A stretch of 22,928 bases of DNA from the IMG/VR virus record IMGVR_UViG_3300030116_005575, positions 1 to 22,928 of that record. The stretch is one strand, 5' to 3'. A program made the translations under genes and the position numbers. Below are positions 7,498 to 13,987 of the stretch, piece after piece (the stretch's first letter is position 1; each line of letters opens with the position of its first letter). The stretch comes from a virus. Under the pieces are notes generated by a model. The model was not told where the DNA came from. It saw only the letters and a list, made by a program, of their open reading frames with translations, and searched no databases.

Positions 7498-7671
7498 ATG
7501 CTTCTAGTTCTTAAGCCTCTGGTCATGACGATGTGGCGCTCCAGAGCGTTCAAAGAGTTGATCATTGCGATGTTGGAGCGGATCGTTACTCGCACCGACA
7601 ACGATTTGGATGATCTTGCGGTCAAGCATCTGAAGGATTTGCTGTTGCCTGACACGAGAGTTGAAAAGTAG
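7498..7671 (+). CDS. Small helical hypothetical protein (57 residues)
   Basis: The frame starts at ATG 7498 and ends at a TAG abutting the GTG of the next gene. The product opens MLLVLKPLVMTMWRSRAFKE, continues with an amphipathic helix and DLDDLAVKHLKDLLLP, and ends VEK. The pattern 'hydrophobic start, Trp-(K/R)-S-R, T-D-N-D-x-D-D-L-A-V' resembles, from memory, a short conserved protein of cyanophages and cyanobacteria. It may associate with the membrane through its N-terminal helix. Because it abuts the peptidase gene, the two are probably co-expressed. Function is unknown. Confidence 0.72.
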   Translation: MLLVLKPLVMTMWRSRAFKELIIAMLERIVTRTDNDLDDLAVKHLKDLLLPDTRVEK

Positions 7672-8421
7672 GTGGCGTCCGGCATTATCCAGTTGACCTT
7701 GCTGCTGCTAGCCATGGGTCTTGCCCTACTGCCGTTTTTCCAGTTCTTTCGTGGCACGCCCCACCAGCTGGCTGCAATTAAACAACTTGAGGAGTCAATG
7801 CCAGCGGAGCTACTGGAGGAGCACGAAGCTGATTGGTTTCAGGCGTGGAAGGAGAGTGGATATGACCAGCAGATCTTCATGCCTTACTTCAAGCAGCTCG
7901 ACAACAAGACTGGAACGGGATACCGCGAGTGTTTCAGCTCAGCGGCTGCGATGGTGGCAGCGTTTTACAAGAAGGTGCGTACAGATGATGAGTACAACGA
8001 GATCCGCGCCAAATATGGGGACACCACGTCAGTAGAGGCTCAGCTGGCAGCGTTACGCAGCCTGGGTCTGGAAGCTGAGTTTCGGAAAGATGGTGACGCT
8101 GACATGGTGGAGCTTGAGATTGAAGCTGGCAGACCAGTGCTGGTGGGCTGGTTGCACGCCGGAAACATGCTTTTAGGCGAACCACCAATGTGCAATGGCT
8201 TGGGCTGCGGGCATTGGAGTGTGATCAGTGGTTACGCAGGCAAGAACAGCAACGATCCAGAGTGGATCATGCAAGATCCTCGTGGCTACCCAGAAATGGA
8301 GAAAGGTGGGCATAGCAACCCGCATCTGGGACGCAACGTTCGAGTAAGGCAGGCTGCGTTCTATCAGCGTTGGCAATCTGAAGGTCCAAGAACTGGTTGG
8401 GTGATTCTCGTCAACGAGTGA
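7672..8421 (+). CDS. Membrane-anchored C39-like (papain-fold) cysteine peptidase
   Basis: This 249-residue protein starts at GTG, with no gap after the previous stop. Residues 4-26 form a signal-anchor helix (GIIQLTLLLLAMGLALLPFF). The rest fits a C39-type papain fold: catalytic Cys87 in GYRECFSSAAAM, His181 in GCGHWSVISGY and Asp202 in MQDPRGYPE, in the expected order. A helical block VEAQLAALRSLGLEAEF and 'GRPVLVGWLHAG' also match the fold. C39-like peptidases cleave peptides or act on precursor proteins; in phages they are suspected in envelope or virion processing. Here it could be a periplasm-facing peptidase or a lysis aid. The triad is seen in the sequence; substrate and role are inference. 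Confidence 0.8.
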   Translation: MASGIIQLTLLLLAMGLALLPFFQFFRGTPHQLAAIKQLEESMPAELLEEHEADWFQAWKESGYDQQIFMPYFKQLDNKTGTGYRECFSSAAAMVAAFYKKVRTDDEYNEIRAKYGDTTSVEAQLAALRSLGLEAEFRKDGDADMVELEIEAGRPVLVGWLHAGNMLLGEPPMCNGLGCGHWSVISGYAGKNSNDPEWIMQDPRGYPEMEKGGHSNPHLGRNVRVRQAAFYQRWQSEGPRTGWVILVNE

Positions 8422-8474
8422 TCGACATACAGGAAAACGCTGCTTACCATTCCAAAAAGTACACTCTGTAACAA

Positions 8475-8690
8475 ATGGGCTGGGCAGACTGGATGGTCGT
8501 CAACCAGAGCCTTGAGGAAGAGCTGGAGCTGGAGCGCAACGTGCGAGATGTTCAGGGCTGCACTGATGGGGACGCCTTGAAAGCGTTATGCGTGTCTTTG
8601 GTGCGGACCAACTGGCATCAGGCCAAGCTGCTGAAGCAAGCAGTAAGTCACATTGGTGCGTTGGACGCATCGATAGCCTGCTCTGACTGA
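8475..8690 (+). CDS. Small helical hypothetical protein
   Basis: This 71-residue protein begins MGWADWMVVNQSLEEELELE, followed by ERNVRDVQG and LVRTNWHQAKLLKQAVSHIG. It is nearly all helical and acidic at its start. It resembles, from memory, a short cyanophage protein with the pattern 'M-G-W-x-D-W ... L-x-L-E-R-x-V-R-D'. I see no motif for an enzyme; it may be a coiled-coil partner or regulator. No strong ribosome binding site lies before the ATG. Its last 43 bases overlap the end of the leftward gene 8648-8947. Confidence 0.68.
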   Translation: MGWADWMVVNQSLEEELELERNVRDVQGCTDGDALKALCVSLVRTNWHQAKLLKQAVSHIGALDASIACSD

Positions 8691-8947
8691 GACTCCAGCG
8701 GTTTGGGCTTTAGTCCACGGCCAATAAGTCTTGCATTGACCCCACGTTGGTAGTTATCGCGATCCTTGCTGGATGCTTCTTGGTAGGCATAGTCGCCCCA
8801 GGCTCTCTCTAGATACTGGTAAACGATTTCACGCATCCAGGCCGCAGGTTTTTTGTTTTGCAGCTTTGCATCAGCCAGGAACATCTGACCACGGTGCTCG
8901 TCTAGTAAAACCTGAACGTAGACGCGGCTGCCGTGATTAGATCCCAT
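8648..8947 (-). CDS. Ribbon-helix-helix-like regulator candidate
   Basis: This 99-residue protein has an N-terminal strand, SRVYVQVLLDEH, followed by a helix (RGQMFLADAKLQ) and a second helix with 'KPAAWMREIVYQYLERA'. This strand-helix-helix order within the first 55 residues fits the ribbon-helix-helix DNA-binding fold, whose members usually repress their own promoters. The rest is a polar C-terminal region. A short inverted repeat (8949-8966) lies directly upstream of the start codon over an AT-rich block that could be its -10 region, as expected for autoregulation. The fold is inferred from pattern; the target is unknown. Confidence 0.65.
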   Translation of the reverse strand: MGSNHGSRVYVQVLLDEHRGQMFLADAKLQNKKPAAWMREIVYQYLERAWGDYAYQEASSKDRDNYQRGVNARLIGRGLKPKPLESQSEQAIDASNAPM

Positions 8948-8948
8948 G

Positions 8949-8966
8949 GCCTAGTATTTAATAGGC
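8949..8966. promoter_or_regulatory. Operator-like inverted repeat before the RHH-like gene
   Basis: GCCTA (8949-8953) and TAGGC (8962-8966) are perfect inverted arms around an eight-base AT-rich centre. The repeat begins two bases upstream of the leftward start codon at 8947, and its centre (TTAAATAC read leftward) could hold the -10 element. Autorepression by the downstream product is an inference. Confidence 0.4.
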
Positions 8967-8971
8967 TAATG

Positions 8972-9181
8972 TTACCACGTAATAGAATTATCGACCTTCT
9001 TTTTCCAAGCAGTTGCCTGAGCAGAGCGGGCCGTGGTGCGTTGGCGACGAGAGCCCTGCCTGACTTCTCTAGCTCCCTCTAAGAACATTGCAGCCCTTTG
9101 TAGGTCAGCTGTTGTAGCCAGTTGAATCGCTTTTTGAAGACGTTCCATGATGATCTGACGCCCCGATTTCGGTTGCGGCAT
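8972..9181 (-). CDS. Small basic hypothetical protein
   Basis: This 69-residue frame starts at ATG 9181 (an in-frame TTG at 9199 is less likely). The product begins MPQPKSGRQIIMERLQKAIQ, has an Ala/Leu-rich helix (TTADLQRAAMFLEGAREV), then a basic segment with Arg, Gln and Thr, and ends DNSITW. The basic patch could bind nucleic acid. I do not recognise a family. It lies upstream of the RHH-like gene on the same strand with a 24-base gap. Confidence 0.5.
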   Translation of the reverse strand: MPQPKSGRQIIMERLQKAIQLATTADLQRAAMFLEGAREVRQGSRRQRTTARSAQATAWKKKVDNSITW

Positions 9182-9277
9182 GATCCATCGCACCAGCAAG
9201 TGTTTGGTGGAACGTTAGCGCGTAAGATTCAGTTAGCACAATCCATTCGTTTTGATGACGAAAGATCTGTACATTCA

Positions 9278-9532
9278 TTAATCCTTGTTGAACAAGTAGT
9301 GCAGTCTCTTGAATTCATGAATGGGTGTTGCTGTTAGGATGCAGACTTCAACATTGCAGGACAAAGCGTTAATAACTTGTCGCTCCATGTAGTCCATGTT
9401 GGACTCATAAGTAACTTGTTCAACACTTAAGGGTTTGTTGTCAAGATCAAATGAAGTGAAGCGAGTTATTGCCAACGGGCAGTGTTCGTCGCTGATTTGA
9501 CAGTATTGAAGATTAACGGATCTAGTCGCCAT
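9278..9532 (-). CDS. Hypothetical protein overlapping the MKEIKTY-type RHH gene
   Basis: This 84-residue frame from ATG 9532 overlaps the previous gene's end by 11 bases, a coupling typical of this phage. The product is MATRSVNLQYCQISDEHCP, a beta-like middle (RFTSFDLDNKPLSVEQV), then MERQVINALSCNVEVCILTA and a C-terminal FNKD. It contains four Cys but no paired CxxC motif. No family is recognised. Strand, overlap and protein-like composition support it; the absence of any recognised family lowers certainty. Confidence 0.45.
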   Translation of the reverse strand: MATRSVNLQYCQISDEHCPLAITRFTSFDLDNKPLSVEQVTYESNMDYMERQVINALSCNVEVCILTATPIHEFKRLHYLFNKD

Positions 9533-9785
9533 TCCTTGAGCTGAAGAGTTCGTTGAAGACAGTGGCGACAAGGCTTTCAGCCTGCTGCCTATCCAGACCA
9601 TAGCTGGACCGACGACGCACCTTCGTAACAGCTTTATGAAAATCACTGGTTGTAAGCCCTAGGTGATTGGGTGGTTGCATGAGGCGTTCACGAATCAATT
9701 CAGATCGGTGAATACCTTTTTCTTTAGCTTCGATGGAGAGCCGATCGGCCAGCTCTTCAGGAAGGTAGGTTTTGATTTCTTTCAT
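9522..9785 (-). CDS. Ribbon-helix-helix (CopG/MetJ-like) DNA-binding protein
   Basis: This 87-residue protein begins MKEIKTYLPEELADRLSIEA, an almost ideal RHH opening: strand EIKTYLPEE, helix 1 to about residue 24 (DRLSIEAKEKGI), turn, and helix 2 HRSELIRERLMQ. The remaining half (LTTSDFHKAVTKVRR, then GLDRQQAESLVATVFNELF) is helical and resembles the C-terminal extension of small cyanobacterial RHH proteins I know from memory. RHH proteins bind operators as dimers of dimers and often regulate their own operon or act as antitoxins. No toxin-like gene is obvious beside it; the overlapping 9278-9532 product is the only candidate partner. Confidence 0.75.
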   Translation of the reverse strand: MKEIKTYLPEELADRLSIEAKEKGIHRSELIRERLMQPPNHLGLTTSDFHKAVTKVRRRSSYGLDRQQAESLVATVFNELFSSRNGD

Positions 9786-9794
9786 GGGGGGATG

Positions 9795-9938
9795 TTACTT
9801 ACGCCTCTTAGGTTTCTTTTTCCTTTGAGACGGTTTGATACGCGGTTTGTCAGGTTTGGACGCGATGCGAGCGAGAGTCTCGTGGTAGCCAGGTGGTTCT
9901 GGGACGCCTGAGCGCTCCAAGATCTTGGTCCAGTTCAT
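9795..9938 (-). CDS. Small basic protein (47 residues)
   Basis: A short frame from ATG 9938 encodes MNWTKILERSGVPEPPGYHE, a helical ARIASKPDKPR segment and a very basic tail ending KKKPKRRK. The 'M-x-W-x-x-I-L-E-R-x-G-V-P-E-P-P-G' opening resembles, from memory, small cyanophage hypotheticals. The tail suggests nucleic-acid contact. It lies between the primase-helicase gene (stop 10032) and the RHH gene (start 9785), on the same strand, and so probably in the same leftward transcript. Confidence 0.65.
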   Translation of the reverse strand: MNWTKILERSGVPEPPGYHETLARIASKPDKPRIKPSQRKKKPKRRK

Positions 9939-9957
9939 CTCTCACACGCGTATAGAT

Positions 9958-10127
9958 GTCCAGAGTGTCCAGGGCGCTCCAAAATGCAGTGATAGCAATG
10001 GATTAGACCCTGGACAGTAGGGGTGGACAGGTTAGATGTGTCCAGCCTCTTCGCTAGAAAGCTCAATCTCAACCGCTCCATCAAACAGACCCTGGACACC
10101 TTTGCTTTGTCCAGGGGTAGTGTCCAG
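9958..10127. repeat. Cluster of TGTCCAG / CTGGACA repeats
   Basis: TGTCCAG occurs at 9958, 9966, 10039, 10108 and 10121, and its complement CTGGACA at 10010 and 10092: seven copies in 170 bp, where chance predicts about 0.02. TGTCCAGGG (9966-9974) and CCCTGGACA (10008-10016) form perfect nine-base inverted arms. The cluster spans the gap after the primase-helicase stop and the last codons of that gene, its C-terminal tail. It could be an iteron-type or protein-binding region. Confidence 0.6.
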
Positions 10128-12311
10128 AGGTAGATCCCGCTCCAGGACTGGATTTATTGGAACGGTGGACACTTTCTTTCCCTCTCCACGTGCGAGGACA
10201 GCAGTCCAAGTCTTAGTTTGAGAGCCCTTTGGAACGTCAGAGACAATCAAGCCGCGTTTCTCCAGCCGTTGGAGCGATTTCTGGATTGCAGCTGGCTTGC
10301 CATTAATCAGGTTGTCGCAGACAAGGTCGTCTTTGGTGCGGGACTCGGGGTAGACGACACGGAGTTTTTGCAGGACGCGATCAGTGACAGAAGCGGGAGA
10401 GGTGTTGGTCTCGTCTACCTCGGGGGTGAAGTCAGAGATGGTGAAGCTGAGGTCGTCCTGCATCTGCATGACCAGTTGGGTGCCCATCCGTCCAGAGCGT
10501 GACTTCTCGATGGTGATGAGGCGGCTATGAGCGCCTACAACGCCTCTCTCTTCGTCTGTGGGCTTACGGAGCGCCCAGGTCTCGTCTACGGCGTCTCTAA
10601 TGGCTGAGGTGCCTCTGAAGCCACCATTCTTGTTGGCGTGGTGAACGATGAGGATGGTGGCCTTGGGGAAGAGGACACCGTTGTTCTTGGTCAGCCAGTA
10701 CAGCGGTGTGGCGAAGTCAGACTTGTTTTCATCAAAGGCTCGACCACCGGAGCAGCCAATCAGCGAGTCAATAACGACCAGCTTTGGCTTGTGCTTCTTC
10801 ATCAGCTTGATGAACTGGGCATAGCGCTGAAGCTGCCAGTCCGTCTGAATCATGCTGTCTTTGGTGATGGGGAAGTCCACCTCTTGCAGCTGTTCCTTAA
10901 GCTGAACGAGCGGCTGATCGCCATTCAGGAGAACAACTGGTCCTTGTTGCACTGGAACGTGATTTCCACGGACAACAAAGGGCTTGCCGGTTGCGATGTG
11001 CTTAGCAAGAGCCCAGGCGGACATGGATTTACCGTCACCACCAGCGCCGTAGATCAGGACAACGGAAGGGTGAGGCAGGACATCAGGGATGAGGTATTCA
11101 CGCTCGGTTTCAGTCTCCATCAACTCCTGAATGCTCATGATGTCCTTGGACTCTTCAAACGAGATCTGATCAACGATCAGCTTTTCGAGAGCAGTTTGGT
11201 CTCTGTAACCCGCTTGCAGAGCAAGGGTATTGAGCTTGTAGTTGACCTCTGCGGGGTTATCAAGCTCAAGGATCTTTTTGGCACGGCGGATGACTTCATC
11301 GAAATCGAGAGTGGCCTGCCGAATCTCTTGAACTTTCTTCTCTTCAGCGGCCTTTACGATCTTTTTTGTGTCTTCCGAAAATCGGTGCCTCTCTGGGTCA
11401 GCACGATCTGCCATCCAGATGAGGGTGCCTAGACCGACTCCAGAGCCTTTGAACGAGTACCAGGGCTCTTCGCATGGGTTCTCGTTATCAGCCCATTCAG
11501 AGGCGAAGTCAGCGTCCTCTGCGGACCAGGCTGACCAAAGAACAAGACCGTGATCGTTCGGCAGTGCCGAGTGGATCGCCATCCCGACTTTGACCCAGTG
11601 ATCACGAGAGCCTTTGCCACGGGGAGGGATGACCTTGAGGCAGTCCTGAATGATCTGAGCAACCTCGTCTTGAGTTCGATCAGTGAAATCAAGGTCGCGT
11701 TTGATCATTGCTTTGGGCGGCTGTTTCATTTCCGCCAGCAACCAGTCTGGAGCCTGAGGAATATCTGTCAGATCTCCTTCTAGTTCGTATTGCCCTGGAA
11801 CGGAGACTTTGCCACCGGGGTAAGCGCCATAGATGACGCCTTGGCGATGGGAGTTCCAGAGGATCTCGTAATCTGCATCGCCCAGACCACGACCTTCTAC
11901 TTGAGACCAGAGTTCTTCTGGGACGCGGAAGATGTATTTCGCGGCGTTGGCCTTAGTGGACGTGACGCAAGGGGCGTGGTGGAGCGTCTGACCGTGCTGC
12001 TTAAGGAGACGCTTGAGGTTGCGGTCTACGTCAAGGATGACGATGCCATTGCCACGGATACCTGTGAAGACGCCTACGGCTTTGAGGTCTGGGTTGCGCT
12101 TGACCGCGAGGGCAACGTCTGCCGGAGTGAACTTGTCGTCAAAGGAATCTTCCAGGGGATTTTTGCCGGTAGCAGGGCGACCGGACTTCATGCGAGCCCC
12201 TTTGGCGTAGATGGGCGCGTAGACAAGGCCCTCGGGGAGATCGTTGACGAACTGGTTGAAGTTCATGTAGTATTTGAAACGAGTAGGACACATCCCGGAA
12301 GGCCCATTCAT
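10032..12311 (-). CDS. Bifunctional primase-polymerase / RecA-fold helicase
   Basis: This 759-residue replication protein would prime and unwind DNA at the phage fork. About residues 20-195 form a Prim-Pol-type domain: VFTGIRGNGIVILDVDRN (acidic pair D94/D96) and NSHRQGVIYGAYPGG. About 215-305 look like PriCT-2 (IPPRGKGSRDHWVKVGMAIH, with WSAWS). About 405-630 form an AAA_25/RecA-like ATPase: Walker A GAGGDGKS at 422-429, Walker B LVVIDSL at 511-517, and IVHHANKNGGFRGTSAIRD. About 640-705 form a winged-helix-like C-terminus, then a low-complexity tail. Met16 (position 12266) is an equally likely start because it matches the usual N-terminus of such proteins. It is divergent from the SSB-like gene across a 127-base promoter region. 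Confidence 0.88.
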   Translation of the reverse strand: MNGPSGMCPTRFKYYMNFNQFVNDLPEGLVYAPIYAKGARMKSGRPATGKNPLEDSFDDKFTPADVALAVKRNPDLKAVGVFTGIRGNGIVILDVDRNLKRLLKQHGQTLHHAPCVTSTKANAAKYIFRVPEELWSQVEGRGLGDADYEILWNSHRQGVIYGAYPGGKVSVPGQYELEGDLTDIPQAPDWLLAEMKQPPKAMIKRDLDFTDRTQDEVAQIIQDCLKVIPPRGKGSRDHWVKVGMAIHSALPNDHGLVLWSAWSAEDADFASEWADNENPCEEPWYSFKGSGVGLGTLIWMADRADPERHRFSEDTKKIVKAAEEKKVQEIRQATLDFDEVIRRAKKILELDNPAEVNYKLNTLALQAGYRDQTALEKLIVDQISFEESKDIMSIQELMETETEREYLIPDVLPHPSVVLIYGAGGDGKSMSAWALAKHIATGKPFVVRGNHVPVQQGPVVLLNGDQPLVQLKEQLQEVDFPITKDSMIQTDWQLQRYAQFIKLMKKHKPKLVVIDSLIGCSGGRAFDENKSDFATPLYWLTKNNGVLFPKATILIVHHANKNGGFRGTSAIRDAVDETWALRKPTDEERGVVGAHSRLITIEKSRSGRMGTQLVMQMQDDLSFTISDFTPEVDETNTSPASVTDRVLQKLRVVYPESRTKDDLVCDNLINGKPAAIQKSLQRLEKRGLIVSDVPKGSQTKTWTAVLARGEGKKVSTVPINPVLERDLPLDTTPGQSKGVQGLFDGAVEIELSSEEAGHI

Positions 12312-12340
12312 CGTTGGGGTTTTCCGGGATCTTTTTTATA

Positions 12341-12380
12341 CTAGCTTATCTTGACAGGTTAGCTAGCAAGCACTAGCTTA
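12341..12380. promoter_or_regulatory. Divergent promoter/operator region of the replication module
   Basis: CTAGCTTA (12341-12348) recurs at 12373-12380, and TTAGCTAG (12359-12366) is a nearly inverted copy, giving three related half-sites in 40 bp. A consensus TTGACA (12351-12356) followed after 17 bases by TAGCTT (12374-12379) could be the rightward promoter for 12439. A TATAAA-like block read leftward near 12334-12341 could serve the primase-helicase gene. Half-sites overlapping the promoter suggest a repressor. Confidence 0.5.
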
Positions 12381-12438
12381 CTGGAGCGTCAACCGACGCG
12401 AATACTCCAAAAGGAAACTCCAACAGGAAAATCCATTC

Positions 12439-13044
12439 ATGAAGCTCTCCGCAACATTTCTCGACACAATCGAGAAGGAAAACGAAGGTGGTTCTTCAAA
12501 AGAGAACTATTTGCGTTACACAAAGCTGGCGCAAGGTAAGCCTGCAAACTTTGCATTGCTTGAGCAAGACCCGCTCTGCTACTGGCTTGTCTGGGGCGAA
12601 ACGTCTGATGGCAGCTCCATGAAGCCATTCAGGTTCTTAGAAAAGCCCAGCGATGAAGACATCAAGCTTGAGCTGGGCAATGAGTACACCCAAATGCTCA
12701 ACTTTGACAAGACTGCATTGCGTAAGCCTGTCGAATGTTTGACCTGGCCGGTGTATAACTGGGATCTAAATCAGGTCCAAGTTCTTGAGGTTGCTCACAT
12801 CTCTTTGAGCCGCCAATTTGCTAAATATGGCTTGAACAAAAAGTACAGCAAGAATCTGCTGGACTGGGACTTCGAGCTGAGCAAGATTCAAGCTGATATG
12901 ACCCGTTATGAGCTGTTGATCGTTCCCCGTGACGAAGACGAGCATGACGAAGGTCAGATGGCCAAGGATTGGAGGGCTACTGAAAAGGCTGGTTTCGACC
13001 TGAGCCGGATTGTCGGCGGTGGCGACCCATTCAGCGAAGGCTGA
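12439..13044 (+). CDS. Probable single-stranded-DNA-binding protein
   Basis: This 201-residue soluble protein has an OB-like beta-rich middle (NFALLEQDPLCYWLVWG, AALRKPVECLTWPVYNW-type strands, QVQVLEVAHISLS), a helix (QFAKYGLNKKYSKNLLDWDF), then acidic DEDEHDEG and a C-terminus GGGDPFSEG. An acidic region with a terminal Asp-Pro-Phe is a mark of SSB proteins, whose tail recruits partner enzymes. The leading position before two nucleases and opposite the primase-helicase fits. A GGAAAA ribosome site precedes the ATG, and a strong terminator follows. The SSB call is an inference from layout and tail; no OB family is proven. Confidence 0.6.
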   Translation: MKLSATFLDTIEKENEGGSSKENYLRYTKLAQGKPANFALLEQDPLCYWLVWGETSDGSSMKPFRFLEKPSDEDIKLELGNEYTQMLNFDKTALRKPVECLTWPVYNWDLNQVQVLEVAHISLSRQFAKYGLNKKYSKNLLDWDFELSKIQADMTRYELLIVPRDEDEHDEGQMAKDWRATEKAGFDLSRIVGGGDPFSEG

Positions 13045-13053
13045 TGTTGGAGC

Positions 13054-13082
13054 GGGGGCCTTGCGCCCCCTCTTTTGTTTTT
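13054..13082 (+). terminator. Rho-independent terminator after the SSB-like gene
   Basis: GGGGGC (13054-13059) pairs with GCCCCC (13065-13070) around a CTTGC loop, followed by TCTTTTGTTTTT. It begins ten bases after the stop at 13044, so the SSB-like gene can be expressed largely alone, with partial read-through to the nuclease genes. Confidence 0.88.
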
Positions 13083-13098
13083 TCACGCCACAACTGAC

Positions 13099-13776
13099 AT
13101 GCCAGCACAGGCAATCCAGACCGTATATAGCAAGCATCTTTTCCGTTCAAGGCTTGAGGCTCGCTACGCAGTTTTTTTCGACGCTTTGGGATGGGATTGG
13201 CAGTATGAGCCAGAAGGTTTTGACCTGTCAGTCAATGGATATTATTTGCCAGATTTTTTCGTAACTCCTACGCCTTGGTGCCATTGGCCGACTGGACCGT
13301 TTTGGCTTGAGGTAAAGGCTGACGCTAAAAAAACAAGCCGTCTGGAGCGGGAAAGGCTACAAGAGCTTTGCTGTGAAACGCAGTTGTGGGGGTTTATGGG
13401 ATGTCATAAGGATTTAAAGAGGGATCATCGAGAGAACAGTTATTTTCTCGGAGCCTCTATAGAGCCCTACGAATTGTTGACCGGAAGTTATTTTCCTTAC
13501 AAAAAATATAAATCACCACAGGAAAGAAATGTCAAAGATTTTCATACCGGAGATGTTTGGGAGGAAGAGTGCAAGTGGATGGGAATTGATAGCACGCCCA
13601 GCGGTCTTCTATTTGAATTAGTGGAAGCGGCTCAAGAGGTTGCGCTCAAGGCAAGATTTGAGCATGGTGAAACTCCTCGTATGACTAGGCGGATAATTAC
13701 CCTCCGAGATGAACAGAGAAGGCGCGGTCCAGCGCTAAAAAAACGTTTCGATGCAAATCGACTTTTTCGCCCGTGA
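13099..13776 (+). CDS. PD-(D/E)XK family endonuclease
   Basis: This 225-residue protein is read from ATG 13099; the earlier in-frame ATG at 13075 lies in the terminator T-run and is rejected. The N-terminal third shows the nuclease core: Glu20 in FRSRLEARYAVFFDALG, Asp52 in YYLPDFFV and Glu71-x-Lys73 in FWLEVKA, the order E...D...ExK. The 'FRSRLEARWA.FFD.LG..W.YEPE' pattern is common in phage and bacterial restriction-fold nucleases of unknown target. The C-terminal half is basic and may bind DNA. It lies in the recombination cluster. It could act in DNA processing, resolution or host DNA degradation; specificity is unknown. Confidence 0.75.
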   Translation: MPAQAIQTVYSKHLFRSRLEARYAVFFDALGWDWQYEPEGFDLSVNGYYLPDFFVTPTPWCHWPTGPFWLEVKADAKKTSRLERERLQELCCETQLWGFMGCHKDLKRDHRENSYFLGASIEPYELLTGSYFPYKKYKSPQERNVKDFHTGDVWEEECKWMGIDSTPSGLLFELVEAAQEVALKARFEHGETPRMTRRIITLRDEQRRRGPALKKRFDANRLFRP

Positions 13777-13825
13777 CTTGACCATTACCGATTTACAGGT
13801 ACATTACTTTTGGGGAGGAGTGTCT

Positions 13826-13987
13826 ATGGAACCGCCCGAGGCAATTACGACATTCATGGAAGACGGGTGCGTCTCTGTAACTGTCGGACATTTGACTGGG
13901 GTGGTTTCTAGCGCCCACCTAGTAGAGCCCAAGGAAAATCAGCTCCGTCAAAGGTGGCTGGAAGAAAACGCCATTCATGACGACTAA
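13826..13987 (+). CDS. Small hypothetical protein with strong ribosome site
   Basis: I chose ATG 13826 because GGGGAGGAG lies five bases before it; an upstream in-frame ATG at 13751 overlaps the nuclease gene and lacks such a site. The 53-residue product is MEPPEAITTFMEDGCVSVTV, GHLTGVVSSAHLVEPKENQL and a Gln/Arg/Glu tail, a small beta-type protein. The stop overlaps the next gene's start by 11 bases. No domain is recognised. Confidence 0.65.
   Translation: MEPPEAITTFMEDGCVSVTVGHLTGVVSSAHLVEPKENQLRQRWLEENAIHDD

Noticed and set aside
7485-7757. A 90-residue leftward frame across 7498-7671 and the start of the peptidase gene
   Set aside because: Ser- and Arg-rich with no protein-like layout; the rightward frames here abut as TAG-GTG and encode a helical protein and a peptidase with a full triad.
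8979-8992. GTAATAGAATTATC resembling GTAATAGATTATC at 17601-17613
   Set aside because: The similarity is AT-rich and short, one copy is inside a coding region, and no third copy was found; not enough to call a shared operator.
10638-11432. A 264-residue rightward frame opposite the primase-helicase gene
   Set aside because: It lies entirely inside the leftward primase-helicase gene, which has clear Prim-Pol and Walker motifs. The rightward product has no recognisable domain, so it is a shadow.
11790-12344. A 184-residue rightward frame over the start of the primase-helicase gene
   Set aside because: Also antisense to a well-supported domain (Prim-Pol); runs through the promoter region and lacks a ribosome site.
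13075-13098. Upstream start (ATG 13075) for the restriction-fold nuclease
   Set aside because: It lies in the T-run of the terminator after the SSB-like gene; ATG 13099 gives the usual N-terminus and leaves the terminator outside the gene.
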